From Symbiodinium natans (taxonomy: Eukaryota > Sar > Dinophyceae > Suessiales > Symbiodiniaceae), in NCBI GenBank assembly GCA_905221605.1, contig CAJNDS010001624.1, positions 671,501-735,500 on the forward strand: a stretch of 64,000 nucleotides of DNA. The letters are read 5' to 3'. How positions within the stretch are numbered: position 1 is the first letter of the stretch; every line of letters starts with the position of its first letter. The translations under genes were made by a program, and so were the position numbers. The notes under the pieces are model-generated. The model had not been told where the DNA came from and made no database searches. It saw only the letters and a program-made list of their open reading frames with translations. This document shows, piece by piece, positions 1 through 11,699 of the stretch.

Positions 1-2280
1 CCTCAGAGCATAAATGCGTCCGGTTTGCTGGGATTCTTGCGCCATATTACACTTTGCACATCATTGCACTGGTCTCCGAGTCACCCATCATCTGTGAGGT
101 GGACTTGTGCCCAGTGCCTGGAACGTGCCGAGACCACCTTGCCAAGCTTCGGCACTCGCTGTGTCCGATTGCGTTCGTGAGCCCGGTGACGACGTGTCCC
201 GACTGTGAAGTTGCTACCCCCTTAGATCTTCAGTCTGGCTTAGGACCTGGTTGAGGCTTCCCCTTCCACGATCTCACTTGGTCTGCAGGCCTCCGCGACA
301 GCGCTTGAAGAGCTTCGCAAATCTTGCAAGATATCTTCCACACCCGACCACCGCAGATCGAAGGACAGGAAGTGCTCACCCTCCTGAGAAGCCAAGAACC
401 GCTCATGTGGGTTGCATTCCATCATCCATTCCTGCTTTGCCCAGACGTGTCTAGACATCTGGAATCAGGCTTTCTCTTCGTCAGGGCTGGTCGCAGGAGG
501 CAATGAAAGGCAAGGGGCAAACGTGTCGGAGTGACGAGGGGGCGAGGCAGCTTGGTCAATGAAGGGTTGTGGGTAGAGAACATCATGTTGCAAGTGGATC
601 AGGACACAAGCACTACTGGGTTGCAAAACTGCTAGGGAAACTTTTGTCGGCACTCTCCTTGAGCTGGGAGTAGTACCATTCGTGGTATAGAAATGGGCTG
701 GACAGCACCACAGAGCCGCAAAGCAGTCGGTACTTTAAAGCCAAGGCCATCGTGTTGCCAGGCAGGTTGGCCAAGAACCTGGCAAAGAAACAAAAGAACA
801 GCTTGAAACAGCTTGCCGGACATGTCGGAGACTGCATGCTCCATAATGCAGATTCACGCAACATTGTATACTGGTAGATTTGGCCTGTGCTGGCACCATT
901 CGTGGATTGGGACGCAGCTGGCACTGCCACTGCTGACCACCTCGAATACAAGTGAGCACTGGACCGAACCGGAACAGCTGTGAGGAAACAAACCCACGCC
1001 GATCCACCTGGCGCTGTCCTTCTGGCCCAATGACCCATTCCATCATCGACACGTTGGCTTTCTCTAAAGATGCCAGGAACGGCACCACTTGTTTCCTGGC
1101 TGCGTACATTGTCACAAACAGCGTTGCAGGATTCTTCGCGCTTTGTGAACAGATGTCTGGGTCCTGTAAGTCGAGGTTGCAGCACCCCGCCAGAACAGCG
1201 AGTCGGTCTTCTCAGACCACAGTGGCACCTCTACAACCAGCACTCGATCATTAGATGAATCAGAATCAGAAAGTTCCGACGAGGGAATCTGTGTTCATGT
1301 GTAGTTTTCGCTGTGGAAGGGATTGTCTCAGATGCAGAAAGACAATGAAAAGCAGGCATGGTTAGGCCTCTGTCATCTTGGCCAGGACTTGGGACCAGAC
1401 ATGGGCGCCCGCAGGTTCCGAGGGACACTCCGACTCAGGCCACGCATATGAGGAGAAGTCTGGGTACAGGATGCCACCTCAAAGCGTCAAAGCGTTAAAG
1501 CGCGCAGGCGTTTCCAACTTCCAAGCTTGGGTGAAGACAAGCGCCGGCCTGCAGATTCAGGGAACTTCGCGATGACAAACATTGGAGCTTCGATCTGGGC
1601 GTAGCCATCCGACGTGTCGACGACCTTGGCGTTTTGACAGCCGTTGTGCTTGAGGTGTGGCGATGCGTCTTTCCAGGGACCAGCCCGCTTGCTGGGCCAT
1701 GAGTGTGAGGTAGAGCTAGAGCCTGTCATCCAACACATCTGAACGGGGCTCCAGCAAATTCAGCATCTGGAAGTGGCCCGAACTTGGCCGAAACTCGGTG
1801 AAGCATGGCCTCAAGACATGTCCAGCACAATGACAGCTGCGAACCTCCAGCCTACTGCAGACTCAGGGAAAGCTCCTGAACACATTTGTCCAGGCTACCA
1901 TGGTGAGGCGGTTTCGGCTCTGGAAGCCTGGCTGCTCCTCCGAGATGAACACCTCCAGAGTCCAGAGGCTCTGACTACGATGGAAGCACGTTTAGTTGCA
2001 ACTTTTGTTTGCTTACTTGTAGCTTCTCATGTTTCTCATCAGGTTGACTTGAGAAGGGGCTACGAAAGCTAGTCACCGCAGGGGGGTGGCATGCAGCGAG
2101 TCGGCAGGACTTGGAGCCGCCGGCGCACTTTTTCCGTATTCAGGCACATGCTTCAAGCCCTAAACTCCTTCAGCCCCCTTGCTTCCCCCGCTGGAACCCG
2201 GTGTCGCAAACGAAGTTTAGGTACAGGGACGCTCTGTTCAGTACGACCTCTGCAAAGTACCACAGACCTTCAGAGCATGG
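1..2280. other. No gene recognised
   Basis: Several open stretches of 60-190 codons exist on both strands, the longest on the minus strand at 613-1185. Their translations have no family motif, no consistent composition and no neighbouring exon that continues them. I see no repeat array here. The stretch is best read as intergenic or intronic DNA. Confidence 0.5.
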
Positions 2281-2284
2281 TGAC

Positions 2285-2515
2285 TGTGGGGGGCGGGGGA
2301 GGACCTTGGGGTGGGGTGGGGGGGGACCTTGTGGGGGGGGGCGGGGAGGGGACCTGAAGGTGGTAGGGGGGGGGCCCCCCCCCCTACCTTATCCCACACG
2401 CAACCACCTTAAAGGAGGGGGGGGGGGGGGCGCCGGCACCTTATCCTTCGAAAATGCTTCACGGTGAGGTGAGGGGGGGGGGGGGCCCCCCCCCCCCCAA
2501 CCCCCACCTTAAGTC
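2285..2515. repeat. G/C homopolymer tract with back-to-back palindromes
   Basis: Long runs of G alternate with the short spacer ACCTT. At about 2368-2394 a G run is followed directly by a C run, flanked by GGTAG and CTACC, which makes a perfect inverted repeat. A second G-run/C-run junction lies at about 2470-2500. Open frames across this tract give only glycine- or proline-rich peptides and are not treated as coding. Homopolymer lengths in an assembly should not be trusted. Confidence 0.85.
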
Positions 2516-4801
2516 TTGGGTTTCGGACCTGTTAAGGTGTGGAACCCTTTTTTTCCCTGGAAGCTTCTTAACAAGGTGAATACCAGTGCATGGGTAAACG
2601 ACAACTCCCGCCAGCTCCACAGAGCTAGCTTTCGTGACTTAAAACCTAGCAAAACATGCTACAACGAACCCAGCTACCGACTCCAATGGACTTTAACGAT
2701 TCAATACTGGCTGGGCCCGTTGCTCTTCAGGAAAAATGCCGAACATGGTCGCCTTTTGGTCATCAACAACCTGCTGGAACCACTTCCCGGAATATGCAGC
2801 ATTGGCCTGCCCGTTTCTGATCTGCACCACGAAGCACGCCTGCACAAGGCATCCGAGACTGCTGAGTCCCTGCGAACCTTGTCCCATAAGAACCTGTCTC
2901 TGCAGCAGAAATTTTGTATGAAGTCTTGCTAGGATGGTGCTGTTACCAAATCACAGCTGAGGACAAAGGACTAGTTCTTGTGCTGCAAAGTCCCCCACAA
3001 TGCCCTCAACATCGACCTGCCCGTTCGAGCGGCAAAGATGTTTTGTGCGTTCTGCATCCCATGCAGAGAGCTGATGGAAGGGCCGAAAGTCCCTCTCAGC
3101 CTGCCTTAGCAATGGAAGCACTTCGGAAGCACTGTTCAGTGGTCACTACATGGTGCGCTGCCACACAGCAGAATCCAAGTCACTCAAAGAAATTGTTCTT
3201 GAAGACGCTGCACCTATGGCCAATGATTGAGAACTCAGGCGCTATTGCAACACCCGACATCACTTCGCTCGAACAAGGGCTTCACTCACACTGCGATTAC
3301 TCTCACAAAGCTAGGAAAGCTCATGTCACCTCGCTGGCCACTCTGCTGCTGCACAGAACAGACAATATAGTAGACCGATGACGAATGCCCACATGGCGGG
3401 TTCATGGCATACAGACAATGCTCTGTCCAAGCTACGGATGCATTGTCCACCTCGTTAAACGCAGGATAGCGCAGGAACTTGTATCTGCTCTACCCTTCAC
3501 CTCAACTTTGAATTCCAATGTTGGACAATGACAGGTGGCTGGAGCCAAAGCTAGCAGGACAAATACAAGCATGATTTGCCTTGACCATCTTGACGCCCAT
3601 GGCTGTCTTGGTCTCATGCGACTGGGAACCATCTAACCGTCGACCCGATTGCCTTACTAAGCTGCAATGCACAGTCCTGACATGTGCTGAAGAGCGGCGG
3701 GATGTACCTGAGCTCGTTGCGACGCGTGAGCGACCAGCGCAAGCCACAAACCCAAAATAAGCAGCTGACTGTCTTCTGAAGAGAACACAGGCAAAAGCAT
3801 ACTCCTGGGGAGTACCCATTTGCCAGCATAGAATCGAACAGAATCGAACAGACTTCGAAAAGATGCGATTTTCAACGAGTTTTCTGGGCACATTGAAAGA
3901 GAGGAAGCTCTACGAAGCTCTGGATTGAAGAGGTCGGAAGAGTCTCCTTGGAGCGAACGAAGAACTCCCAGCCATCCCAGGACGCGATGTCATCTGTACG
4001 GTTCATCTTCTTCAGATACTGTCCGGACACAACCTGGAGAGATTTGCGGGGAAAAGAAGCGAAAGCGGAAGAGAGCTCTTACACTCAGAGGGACAGCACA
4101 TGATCACTACCGGCTCTGAGGGTCGAACCACATAGAACTGGTCCAAGTTCTCAGTCAGACTGCGCTGGTACTCCATGGCCACAGTGCGTAGGTCCTCCAT
4201 GCCTGCCCGTCGCCAAGACTCTCATGTCTGCGAAAACCGACCGAAGACTTATGCTCAGCTGCTGGCCGTCGCGAGACTTCTCCAGGTCCATGATCAACTG
4301 TTCATTGTCGACGTGAACCATGACTCCTCGATTGCGGGGTCTCGAGGCCCATCAACCCTTTCAGTCAAGAATTTGGTGCTGAGCTTGGTACGCACACCAG
4401 GGGGCACGGAGACCGGCTGCGCTTTGTAGCTCACCTCCCAGCCCTGCAGACTTTTGCAGACTGAGAAGTTGTGAGCCATCGCGAGCCATGAGCAGTCATG
4501 ATCTAACGCAAGAATGCAGCTTCGCTCTGTTATCCACGGCGATCATGGCTGCCCTACTTGTGAATGCACAGGAGGGTGTGGAAAAGCAAACGACGAGCAT
4601 GGAGTCGCATGGAGCGAATTTCAACGCTCGCTGTCCACGTCTGCAAGCTTGTGCCACGCGTGGCTGCCTCGCACATACGTAAACAACTATAAAACACTTT
4701 GTCAATTAGTCCATTCCTGACCTGGTTACTTGAGTGGTCGCTGCCACTAAGCTCATGAAGGAATGGGGGTCATTTACATCCTGCTTCTCACAGATGTGCC
4801 A
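2516..4801. other. No gene recognised
   Basis: Open frames of 60-155 codons occur (for example plus 2516-2932 and 2914-3381, minus 3502-3891). None contains a recognisable domain or joins plausibly to a neighbour. A short direct duplication of GAATCGAACA lies at about 3832-3851. No other structure is evident. Confidence 0.5.
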
Positions 4802-6364
4802 CTAGTCCTGGACGCCACATAGCATGTTCGCAGGCACCGCAACATCCATGTCGGCAGGGTACGGCAAGTTCAAGCACTTCATGATGTCTTGGAACTCATC
4901 CTTGCTCTTGGTCAACCGACTGTTGAACAGTCGTTCCTCCTCAACTGTAGACACGCTGCGGCCCTTGTAATCATGGGCTGGGCAGACAATGGTCTCCGCA
5001 GGGAGAGTGAATATCTGTTTGTGGACGCTGTCGTACAGGCGCCCAGCGCAGCCCTGCTGAAAGTCCGTTCTGCCACAACCACGGATGAGCACGGCATCAC
5101 CGCTGAATACGAAGCTGGCACCCCGGCCTCCAGCGATCGAGAATTGCAACGTGCACTGATGGTTCTCTGCGCAGCATGTCAAGCCGTTTCAACTCAAAAG
5201 CACCAACATGCTACGCCAAAATGCACACACACACACACAGAGCCAACCTGCATTCAGCATTCAACAAAGGTTTTTTGATGTTTTTTGCTGAGCCTGCCTT
5301 GCAGTAGAAACGAGACACAGCCGTCCGTGTGACCCGGCGTGGCGCGCACGTCGAGGCTCAGGTTGCCGAAGCGCAGCGAGTCCCCGTCCTTCAAGTGGAT
5401 GTCAGCTTTGGCTCCCGAGGCAGCCGAGATGACCGTGCGAACATCTGGAGATGTCTTCTGAATCACGCCACCGGACGTGACATGATCTGCATGACAATGG
5501 GTGTTCACCACGTACTTGAGCTTCATGCCGAGTTCCTCGATGATGGCGAGGTCGCGTGTCATCTGATTCATGACTGGATCAAGCAGAACAGCTTCGTTTG
5601 TGTCTGGGCACGTGATGAAATATGTCAGCGTGCTGCTTGACGGGTCAAAGAGTTGCCGGACCTCTGGGCTATTCGCAACCAAAGGGTCGATCTTCCTGTC
5701 CCCTGCATTCAGTTCGGGCAAGTAGGTCCTCATCCAGTCGACAATCTCAGGCTTCTTGAGGATGTCGAGCTGAAGATCGTGTGCCAGCAGCTCCGCTGAA
5801 GCACCAGTGTAGCCGCGCTTCCGGGCTAGCCAGAGCAGCACTGCAAGGCTGGCTCGCACAGCACTGTTGCACTGAATAAGCAAGGGCCGTGGGAGAGTTT
5901 CTACTGCATCGATGACCTCTTCCACTCTACCCGGCAAGTCAAAGTGTGAAGGCATGAAGGAGATCCTTAGCTGTCGGCTTAAATTGCACAATCTCTAGTG
6001 TGACATGTGACTATGAGAAGCTTAAGAACTTATCAAGAACCTCTGTCACCCTGCCTCGTCAGTCCAACATGACACGTGAATCAAACGAATCTAGCTGCAA
6101 GCCCAGGGTCACTCGGACTTGAACACCAGAAGCTTCAATCACGTCTCTGTGCAAGTTGGGATCTGTCTCTGGGTTCAGAAACAGCCAGGATTTACACAAC
6201 GGACTCATCTCAGCGACAGCTTCTTTGGGCAGAGTGCCCGAGAGTAGGACCCCACCCGGCATTGAAGGATTCCGCACCCCATGGCGCTCTGCAAGCTTGC
6301 CGACCACATCTTCCACTGGCACAGACATGGGAAGGCTGAGGCCGCTACGTCCGTTAAGCGAGAT
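4802..6364 (-). CDS. ETHE1: DUF442-like phosphatase fused to ETHE1-type persulfide dioxygenase
   Basis: Three minus-strand exons (6111-6364, 5298-5965, 4802-5166) join to 1287 nt, an exact multiple of three, ending in TAG. The first ~150 residues resemble DUF442 (beta-lactamase-hydrolase-like, a dual-specificity-phosphatase relative), with a P-loop-like [18 protein letters not shown]. The rest is a metallo-beta-lactamase fold with [32 protein letters not shown] and CPAHDYKGR, the metal-ligand and signature motifs of ETHE1. Members of that family oxidise glutathione persulfide to sulfite with a mononuclear iron, in mitochondria in most eukaryotes. The intron 5167-5297 is GC-AG, and 5966-6110 fits GA-AG. 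An in-frame ATG lies at 6328, but exon 1 stays open upstream to a CAG acceptor at 6365-6367, so an unseen 5' exon, perhaps encoding a targeting peptide, is likely. The family call is firm; the true N-terminus is unknown. Confidence 0.9.
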
Positions 6365-6897
6365 CTGTGAAGAGGTCTACCGCAAGTAGCTGCTGAGGAG
6401 AAAACAGCAGAAACGCAGAGGACTCAACGGCACACAGAGGATCAAAGTGCTATAGCACCTTGTCCATGGTTAATTGCATAGCTTGCTCTGGATTCTAACG
6501 CAGGAAGCTCAAACTTGGCCTCGTCGTTCTGGAACACTCCGTCTTTGAGTCCCGACGCACTCGCAAAACCCTGCAAGCAACAAGCCAGTGCATAAAATGC
6601 GCTACTATCACTTGATCCGACTTTGCCTCATGCTGCCCGCAAAGCATGGACATTGCACGACAAATTTTACGACATGCAGTCCGTCTGCGCAGCTACCGCA
6701 GTTCTCGACTCCTCTAAAACCCATCCATCGCCTTCCGCAGCCAAAAGCCGTAGCCGCGGTAGCTGAAGCTGTCTTCGTAGCCCCGGAAGGGTTCGATCTG
6801 TGGCGATCTTGAAATCGACAGCGGAGTGACTACAATCAGCGACCAATCACGATGAGTATCCAGTAGCATCCACAAATGAAAACCAGACTTGCCTTGA
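6365..6897. other. No gene recognised (probable 5' flank or first intron of the ETHE1 gene)
   Basis: No motif-bearing frame was found. The missing 5' exon of the ETHE1 fusion gene would be expected here or further upstream on the minus strand, but I could not single one out. Confidence 0.4.
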
Positions 6898-8224
6898 TCA
6901 AGTCGCTTTGCTTGGCCATCCTATCAGCAATGCAATGCTCAAAGCAAGTGTTATTTTGTTTGGGCACAATTCGTTCAAATTCCCGGAGCCAAGAAGCATG
7001 TTCTTGACAGCTGCCAGCTGTTCACCCAAGGCAGCTTTAACCATCTCAAACTTCCTAACGTCGAACAGGCGGTACATCACTTCGGCCTCTGCATGTGTGA
7101 GGGGCGCGCGTTCGCCACGTGAATGGCAGCAACAATGTCCCACTGTGGCTGCAAACCGAGGCCTGCCAACACTGAGCGATCTTCTGCAGAAGAAGCTCGC
7201 CTGAAGCATGGAGAGGCCCCTTGCAACAATGCAAGTGCCTGTGCGACCAGGATCCCAGGAAGATGCCGAGGATCTCTGAATCGAGCCCCCCATACAAAAC
7301 AATCCTGTATATCAAGCTTCCAGTAAGAAGACCCATCACATCTATCCTGCATTGTTCGTCGACTGCATCCAAGTCACGATGGGTGCTTTGCACTAAGATC
7401 CTTAGCCATGCTCCGAGAGACATAGCACAACACGGGAAGCTCAACAATGAGGCATCTTCGACATCTTCGACCATCTCATCTTCTAGCCGTACTCCTTAGA
7501 AACCGATCGGGAGCATATAGAGTAATATAGAGTCAAGTGACCTCGTGCCACTCCAGCTGGATCCCTGTGAAGGCCGAAGCTCTAGCAGAAAGTAGCGATT
7601 TGTGGAGCTGTCCACAACTGCGCGACGAATGTCCAAGTAGGAAATCCTTTCGCCTCGGATATCCCTCTCCATCAAAGAAGCTTGACGAAGCTGCAAGGCT
7701 GCGAGCTGGCTAACCAAACCACGAGGCTGTGCACTGGGCAACAGATGTCTCGTAGAATCCAGCTGCGAGTGTATTGCAACCCAACAGAACTGGTTGCGGC
7801 AGAAGCTCGACCGTCTATCAACTTGCTCATCTCCTGACTCATGGCACACATCCTCTTGAACAGGCACGATACGAAACTATAAACCCACTTCACTTCTCAG
7901 CGGTCTCTCTAGCATCTAGTGGCAGCCAGGGTAGTCGAGCAAAGCCACGTTGGCTACTGACATGAACGCAGACGGGGCTCCCGGTTTACGAAATAGATGA
8001 AGTGCTTGGAGATACAAATGTTTGCCCGGCGTTCTTCCTGTCAGGGACAAGCTCATGCAACATAACGATGTGCGGCTAGAAACAGTCCAGACACTGCTCC
8101 TTTGTTGGTCTTCCGTGGCCTTGTCATCAAAAACGATGACTATGCGCTCGAACAGTTGCAAAGCATCCTTGCAGATGGATGCCAGGACATCCAGTATGAC
8201 TGGATCGGAAGACATGGGCTTCAC
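6898..8224 (-). CDS. Possible multi-exon gene of unknown function
   Basis: I do not recognise this protein. Four adjacent minus-strand segments have balanced, protein-like composition: about 8100-8224 (DPVILDVLASICKDALQLFE), 7560-7720 (ERISYLDIRRAVVDSSTNRY), 7330-7474 (QCRIDVMGLLTGSLIYRIVL) and 6950-7095 (HAEAEVMYRLFDVRKFEMVK). Each lies in a different frame and is bounded by AG-containing stretches, as in the confirmed genes of this window. They look mainly helical. No catalytic motif, signal peptide or repeat is evident. The exon order follows the minus strand; the joins are not resolved. The segments could belong to more than one gene, or be chance open frames. Confidence 0.35.
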
Positions 8225-10215
8225 AGGGTATCCTCAGCAAGCAGGCACGATATGCACGATTCAGGCCCGGAAACCATGCACATCAGGCAAATCATCTCGG
8301 TGGGGACAAACATGATGAAGAATGGTTACAGAGGAAATGAAAGACAAATATGGAGTGAGGGAGAGTGCGATTGATAAGGCTTGCTTCGCCAATTCGCAAT
8401 GGATGCAGATTTCCGGCGAGCGTATCATGGTAGCAGGGTCATTAGGCAAGGCTGCGTGCAGTTGGACACGAAGGCACAGAGGCTGGCAAACAAACTGCTT
8501 GATTCAATCATGCCTTGCTTAGGTTGGTTTTGGTTGCGATGCATACGTGCCCGGCCTTTTGCGACACAGTTACTACAAGCCTTTCGCCTTGCTTGATTCA
8601 AAAGGCTTGTTAGTCTTGTTGTGAATCCCGGAAGGGGATGCTCTCTGCGGGATACTCTCTGCCGCTCTCCGCGGGCTTCTGGTGCGGATGTGTGGAAATG
8701 TAGGACATTCTCGGCCTCTCGGCCCAGGTGAGGAGAAAGAGATGAGCCAAAAACTAACAACAACCTTATGGGGAACAAGAACAAGCAGCACTCGATCCAG
8801 CTTGCATCGAGGATTCAGCTTCACGATTCGGACTCCAAGAAGCAGCAGTCCGAATGCGACTTCGCATGTAAGCGCAGCGCTCTACTCATGGCTAGTTACG
8901 TTGGTGTTCTGTATTCGACTATTCGCCTACACACCTTGTACTCTTTGCACTGGCAAACACATCCTTCAAGGCTTCAGTTGCTACCTGGTTGCCGGGCTAG
9001 GGCGAACATGCACAAGCAAGCTAAGGTGGTGGCTGCCCGTACATAGCAAGCGAATAAAGACTTGTCTCTCGGCGAGAAAGAAAAATGAACTTGCAAAATG
9101 CCCGCTTCATTGTCTGAGCCTAATCATAGCGGTCGACCATGAACGTCCAAACTGCACCAGTATTGTACCAAGTCCCTTCAGCTCTACATTGATCAGAGTC
9201 ACTTCAAGTTCAACCGGCTCAATGAACAGACTCGCGTTGACGAGCAGGTTTCGTATGCACTTGGGGGGGGGTTATGGAGTGGAAGATGAATTCAAGTTGT
9301 GAATCGAACAATACGGACACTTGAAAGCAGAAAGGACCAAGTAACCACAGCAATCATGATGTACATGACCATGGGAAGTTGGAAGAGCTGAACATGGCGT
9401 AGTAGCAATGCTTCTTTTACCCATTGTAATGCTGTATGATGTGCAATGAAAACTTCGTGCTGGAAAGCTAAACGTCTTAGGCTGTACGCCGCAAATTGAC
9501 GCAATATCCCACGCCTATTTTCAAGCGGCCTCAAGACCTTCAAGAGCATCCATGGCACTGCTCAAGGGCTACATGAAAATGCTCAGCAATACAAGCGGTT
9601 GCAATTGTGTGGTCATGGGCAGGGCTTCGGCTGTGCCATGCGGCACGTGCACGACAAAGCCCGTCGATGTTGCAGCAAAACACGATCACCAGCACATACG
9701 CGTCGATGAAACATACACCGCGTCACCTGGTAAGACATACATGAACTCATGGAGTCGAACAGTCGAACATGGAGCGACAGCGGTCCTTGCTTGTTGCCAC
9801 GCAGGGAAACTGCCAGTCGCGCAAATATGAGAAAATGACGCATGTGCACATCAGGCCACTTTCACGAGAAGTCGCGGCCAAAACCCCTCCGAAGTTCCGT
9901 GAGGACGAGGATTTGAAGCCCCACCTTCCCCAAGCTAGACCCCCACCTCATGATGTGTAAAGTGGGGGGGGGTACTCCAGTGTCTGATGCCTAAGCAAGC
10001 AGCTCGATAACCCGACACGGTGTGGGCGTTGGCACAACACTTTCAGGTTTGCTCGAGAAACGTATTGTAGTCGCTTCCTCTTAAGGCTAAACCCACTTGG
10101 AAAAACATTTGGCGAAACATTGGGAATGTGGGCTTGTGTCGATGTTTTTCAGGTTTTTAGAATTCGCTCAGGCGTTTGTGCAGGAAACTGCATGGCTTGA
10201 AGATTGTCAGCTCAA
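8225..10215. other. No clear gene; one weak minus-strand membrane-segment ORF
   Basis: The minus-strand frame at 9292-9558 encodes a hydrophobic run (PMVMYIMIAVVTWSFLLSSV) that could be a transmembrane segment of an exon, but nothing adjoining supports it. Short G runs occur at about 9265 and 9963. The rest is featureless. Confidence 0.35.
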
Positions 10216-10281
10216 TAATTGGTGAGGAGGCATGTGGGGGGGGTGGCACCATCCTGTCCGAACGAGGCGCAGATGCCTATT

Positions 10282-10662
10282 GTACTTAAGCCGTCCTCCC
10301 CTCCCCCCCCCCCCCCCAGGTCAGGTGAGGTCGAATGTGTCCAAACATGCCTTGAAATGCGGTCCTTCTGGGGGTCTCGTGGGAGGGGGGGGAGGGGCAG
10401 AACAGCTTAACTACGTTGTACTTAAGGCTGCGCGGATGCCTTCATCCGTGGGCCCTCAAGTACGTTGTACTTAAGCCGTCCTCCCCTCCTCCCCCCCCCC
10501 CCCGCCCCGTCAGGCGAGGTCTATAATAATGTGTGCACACATGCCTTGAGTCGCGGTCCTAGCGGGAGGGGGGGCGGGGCAGAACAGCTTAATTACATTG
10601 TACTTAAGGTTGCGCGATGTTGTGCGGATGCCTTCATCCGCGGGCCCTTAAGTACATTATAC
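10282..10662. repeat. Two tandem MITE-like hairpin elements with C-rich/G-rich terminal inverted repeats
   Basis: Two similar units of about 190 bp follow one another (about 10282-10465 and 10467-10660). Each begins TTAAGCCGTCCTCCCCTCC with a C run and has, about 100-130 bp on, the reverse-complementary arm of a G run plus CAGAACAGCTTAA. The unit can therefore fold back over 25-30 bp. Shared interior motifs are CATGCCTTGA and GCGGTCCT, then GCGGATGCCTTCATCCG (itself a short palindrome) and GGGCCCT. Units are separated by a TACRTTGTACTTAA-like sequence that may be target-site-derived. There is no transposase. Confidence 0.75.
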
Positions 10663-10727
10663 TTAGGCTTGTCTTGAGCTAGTTTGGGATCTTATTTTGT
10701 GGGTCGCGGGGTGCAATTCAATGGTTT

Positions 10728-11015
10728 CAAGCCAGCTTCAGATGCGCTTATCAGGTCTTGGGAGACGCATTTGGGCTGTGTTCGGGCATTGGTATTGACC
10801 CCCATTACTGCGCCAATGCTTGCAGCCAGCTTCCAGGAGCCCAAGCCAGGCCCAGATGCAATTTTCAGGCCTTGAAAACTGCAGTTGGGCCTCGTTCATG
10901 CACTTTGAGCCGACAATGCTTGAAGCCAACTGCTGGGAGCCCAAGCCAGGCTCAGATGCGTTTTTCAGGCCTTGGAAATTGCATCTGGGCCTCGTTCGGG
11001 CACTTTGGTGCGACC
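10728..11015. repeat. Tandem imperfect ~101-bp repeat, three copies
   Basis: Three copies of a unit contain AGCCAGGCYCAGATGC, TTTTCAGGCCTTG, GGGCCTCGTTCGGGCACTTTG and AATGCTTGNAGCCA. Copies 2 (about 10833-10920) and 3 (about 10935-11010) are the most alike; copy 1 (about 10730-10830) is more diverged. The open frames across the array are repeats of one another and show no sign of coding selection. Confidence 0.75.
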
Positions 11016-11487
11016 TGAAATGCCTTCCTGCCTGTTCCTGAGCCGAACACGCTTAGCTTCAAGCGTTCGCAGCAGCTGTTATTTGGCCCGGAAATGTATA
11101 ATGATGTGGGGGACTCCCTTTTATGCTTAAGGTCAGGGTCTCCCCAACCTCTTCATGATGCCCGCTAGCCAGCACTTTCTCGCCGCATCCGTACAGGCGT
11201 GTTTAGCTGGTTCCAAAACTAAATTTTGAAGTCGCTACGTAGGAGCAAGACGGAATTTCAGCCAATGTCCATCCTTGCGTACATTCAGTCATTCTGCACT
11301 CCTTGACGCCGGAAGAAGCAGAGATACCTGAGCAGCATTCTGCATTGGACCTGCATAGGCGGACTTTTTGTAGTAGAAGTGGTAGTCGTCAAAGCCCAAC
11401 TCGCCAAATCAAACGAGGGCGCCATGAAATGAAACGCCTCAACCGGAGCAAGGCATTGCTGCCCGACGAGCTCCATGACGAAACCCT

Positions 11488-11690
11488 GCTTGATTTTCGT
11501 CCTAGCCCAGGGCGTGCTAACCCAGGTCGGAAACATGAATCCATGCCGAGGCTTTCGGGGAACGGTGTCTGTGACATCTAGGCCTGGTTGCAACAAATTG
11601 CAGTACGCAAATCGTTGTGAACTGGCGGCTGCACGTCATCTCATGTTTTGCGATGGATGTGCAGGCCAAAGAAAACTGTCAATGTAAATC
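11488..11690 (+). repeat. Dispersed repeat, copy A (related to 59408-59606)
   Basis: This ~200-bp segment aligns along its length with 59408-59606 in the same orientation. Shared anchors in order are CCCTGCTTG, TTTTCGTCC, GGGCGTGCTAA, AATCCATGCCG, GTGACATCTAG, TGCAACA, TCGTTGTGAA, GCACRTCA and GAAAACTGTCAA. The two copies differ by many substitutions and indels, so this is an old dispersed repeat of unknown class. No coding or terminal inverted repeat is evident. Confidence 0.75.
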
Positions 11691-11699
11691 CTCAGCAAA

